Shown piece after piece: positions 4,918 to 5,436 of a DNA stretch of 5,436 nt. Location of the stretch: assembly GCA_032250585.1 (NCBI GenBank), contig JAVVFH010000235.1:1-5436 (forward strand), read 5' to 3'. The DNA is from JAVVFH01 sp032250585 (GTDB taxonomy: Bacteria > Pseudomonadota > Gammaproteobacteria > Xanthomonadales > SZUA-36). A program made the translations under genes and the position numbers. The notes beneath the pieces are model-generated. The model did no database searches. It worked only from the letters and a program-made list of their open reading frames with translations, and was not told the DNA's origin. Position 1 is the first letter of the stretch. The number at the start of each line of letters is the position of its first letter.

Positions 4918-5436
4918 ATGGGTTCCATCCAGGACACACTCCAGCAGGTTTTCGGCCTGCGGGAATTCCGACCGCATCAACAGGACATCATCGAACAGCT
5001 GCTGCAGGGTGGAGACGCCTTCGTGCTGATGCCCACCGGCGGCGGCAAATCGCTGTGCTACCAGCTGCCCGCCCTGCATCGGGACGGCATCGCCATCGTG
5101 ATCTCACCGCTGATTTCCCTGATGAAGGACCAGGTGGATGCCTTGTGCGCTAATGGCGTGAACGCCGCCGTGTACAACTCCACGCTGGACAGCGAAGAGC
5201 GGCACTCGGTGCTGCAGCGGCTGCACGGCGGCGAACTCGACCTGCTGTACGTCGCGCCCGAGCGCATGATGAAAACGGACTTCATCCGGAGACTGCAGGA
5301 CATGCCGCTGGCGCTGGTCGCCATCGACGAGGCCCACTGCGTGTCCCAGTGGGGTCACGATTTCCGGCCCGAGTACGCGGCGCTCGGCGAACTGCGCGCG
5401 CATTTTCCGCAGGTCCCGTTTATCGCCCTGACCGCC
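4918..5436 (+). CDS. recQ: ATP-dependent DNA helicase RecQ (partial, N-terminal 173 residues)
   Basis: The N-terminal helicase domain of RecQ, a 3'-5' superfamily 2 DNA helicase used in recombination and stalled-fork repair; it runs off the right edge. Motifs in order: motif 0 with VFGLREFRPHQ (11-21), Walker A MPTGGGKS (38-45, K44), motif Ia SPLISLMKDQV (63-73), YVAPERM (111-117), Walker B DEAH (137-140), and the RecQ-specific aromatic-rich loop CVSQWGHDFRPEY (141-153), which couples DNA binding to ATP hydrolysis. Motif III begins at ALTA (170-173). All key residues visible are intact. Helicase lobe 2, the zinc/winged-helix RQC part and HRDC would lie beyond the window. The ATG at 4918 is the only start upstream of motif 0. 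Its nearest purine run (AAAGGG, 4895-4900) is 17 bases away, too far for a normal ribosome binding site, so translation may start weakly. Confidence 0.97.
   Translation, partial: MGSIQDTLQQVFGLREFRPHQQDIIEQLLQGGDAFVLMPTGGGKSLCYQLPALHRDGIAIVISPLISLMKDQVDALCANGVNAAVYNSTLDSEERHSVLQRLHGGELDLLYVAPERMMKTDFIRRLQDMPLALVAIDEAHCVSQWGHDFRPEYAALGELRAHFPQVPFIALTA

Overview
The window is GC-rich (roughly 60-65 % by eye), densely coded bacterial chromosome. The proteins (MtfA with the HEFAHQLD motif, a YbiI-type DksA/TraR zinc finger, PbpG/PBP7, RecQ) have the gammaproteobacterial form. Consensus-like sigma-70 -10 boxes and GGAGG-type ribosome binding sites agree with that. I see no mobile element, CRISPR array, tRNA or rRNA, and no base-composition break that suggests recent transfer.

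Layout. Positions 1-2888 carry a four-gene block on the minus strand. In transcription order it holds a secreted AstE/AspA-type metallo-hydrolase (2888-1806), a YbiI-like C4 zinc-finger protein (1777-1511), a membrane-anchored MtfA-like zinc peptidase (1362-544), and a membrane-anchored alpha/beta-hydrolase-like protein that starts at a GTG (494) and runs off the left edge. The first two genes are 28 bp apart and the last two 49 bp apart, so each pair is probably co-transcribed. The 148 bp before mtfA contain three tandem 10-bp repeats and could hold a separate promoter.

Positions 2889-3054 form a divergent promoter region. To its right, on the plus strand, lie pbpG (3055-3894), a spermidine-synthase-fold methyltransferase-like protein (4108-4785), and the first 173 codons of recQ (4918 to the right edge). 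Each has its own plausible promoter, so these look like three separate units. The 213-bp gap 3895-4107 has coding-like third-position composition that no gene I can name accounts for.

How they fit together. Two divergent genes make exported hydrolases: the AstE-like enzyme and the PBP7-type peptidoglycan endopeptidase. Two others (MtfA, alpha/beta hydrolase) carry an N-terminal membrane helix. That points loosely to cell-envelope and periplasmic hydrolysis, but nothing in the sequence proves a joint pathway. recQ is a standard DNA-repair helicase. I do not find a convincing undescribed multi-gene system. The most useful leads are the exported AstE-like enzyme, the polyamine-synthase-like protein lacking the family's key acidic motif, the 10-bp repeats upstream of mtfA, and the unexplained 3895-4060 stretch.
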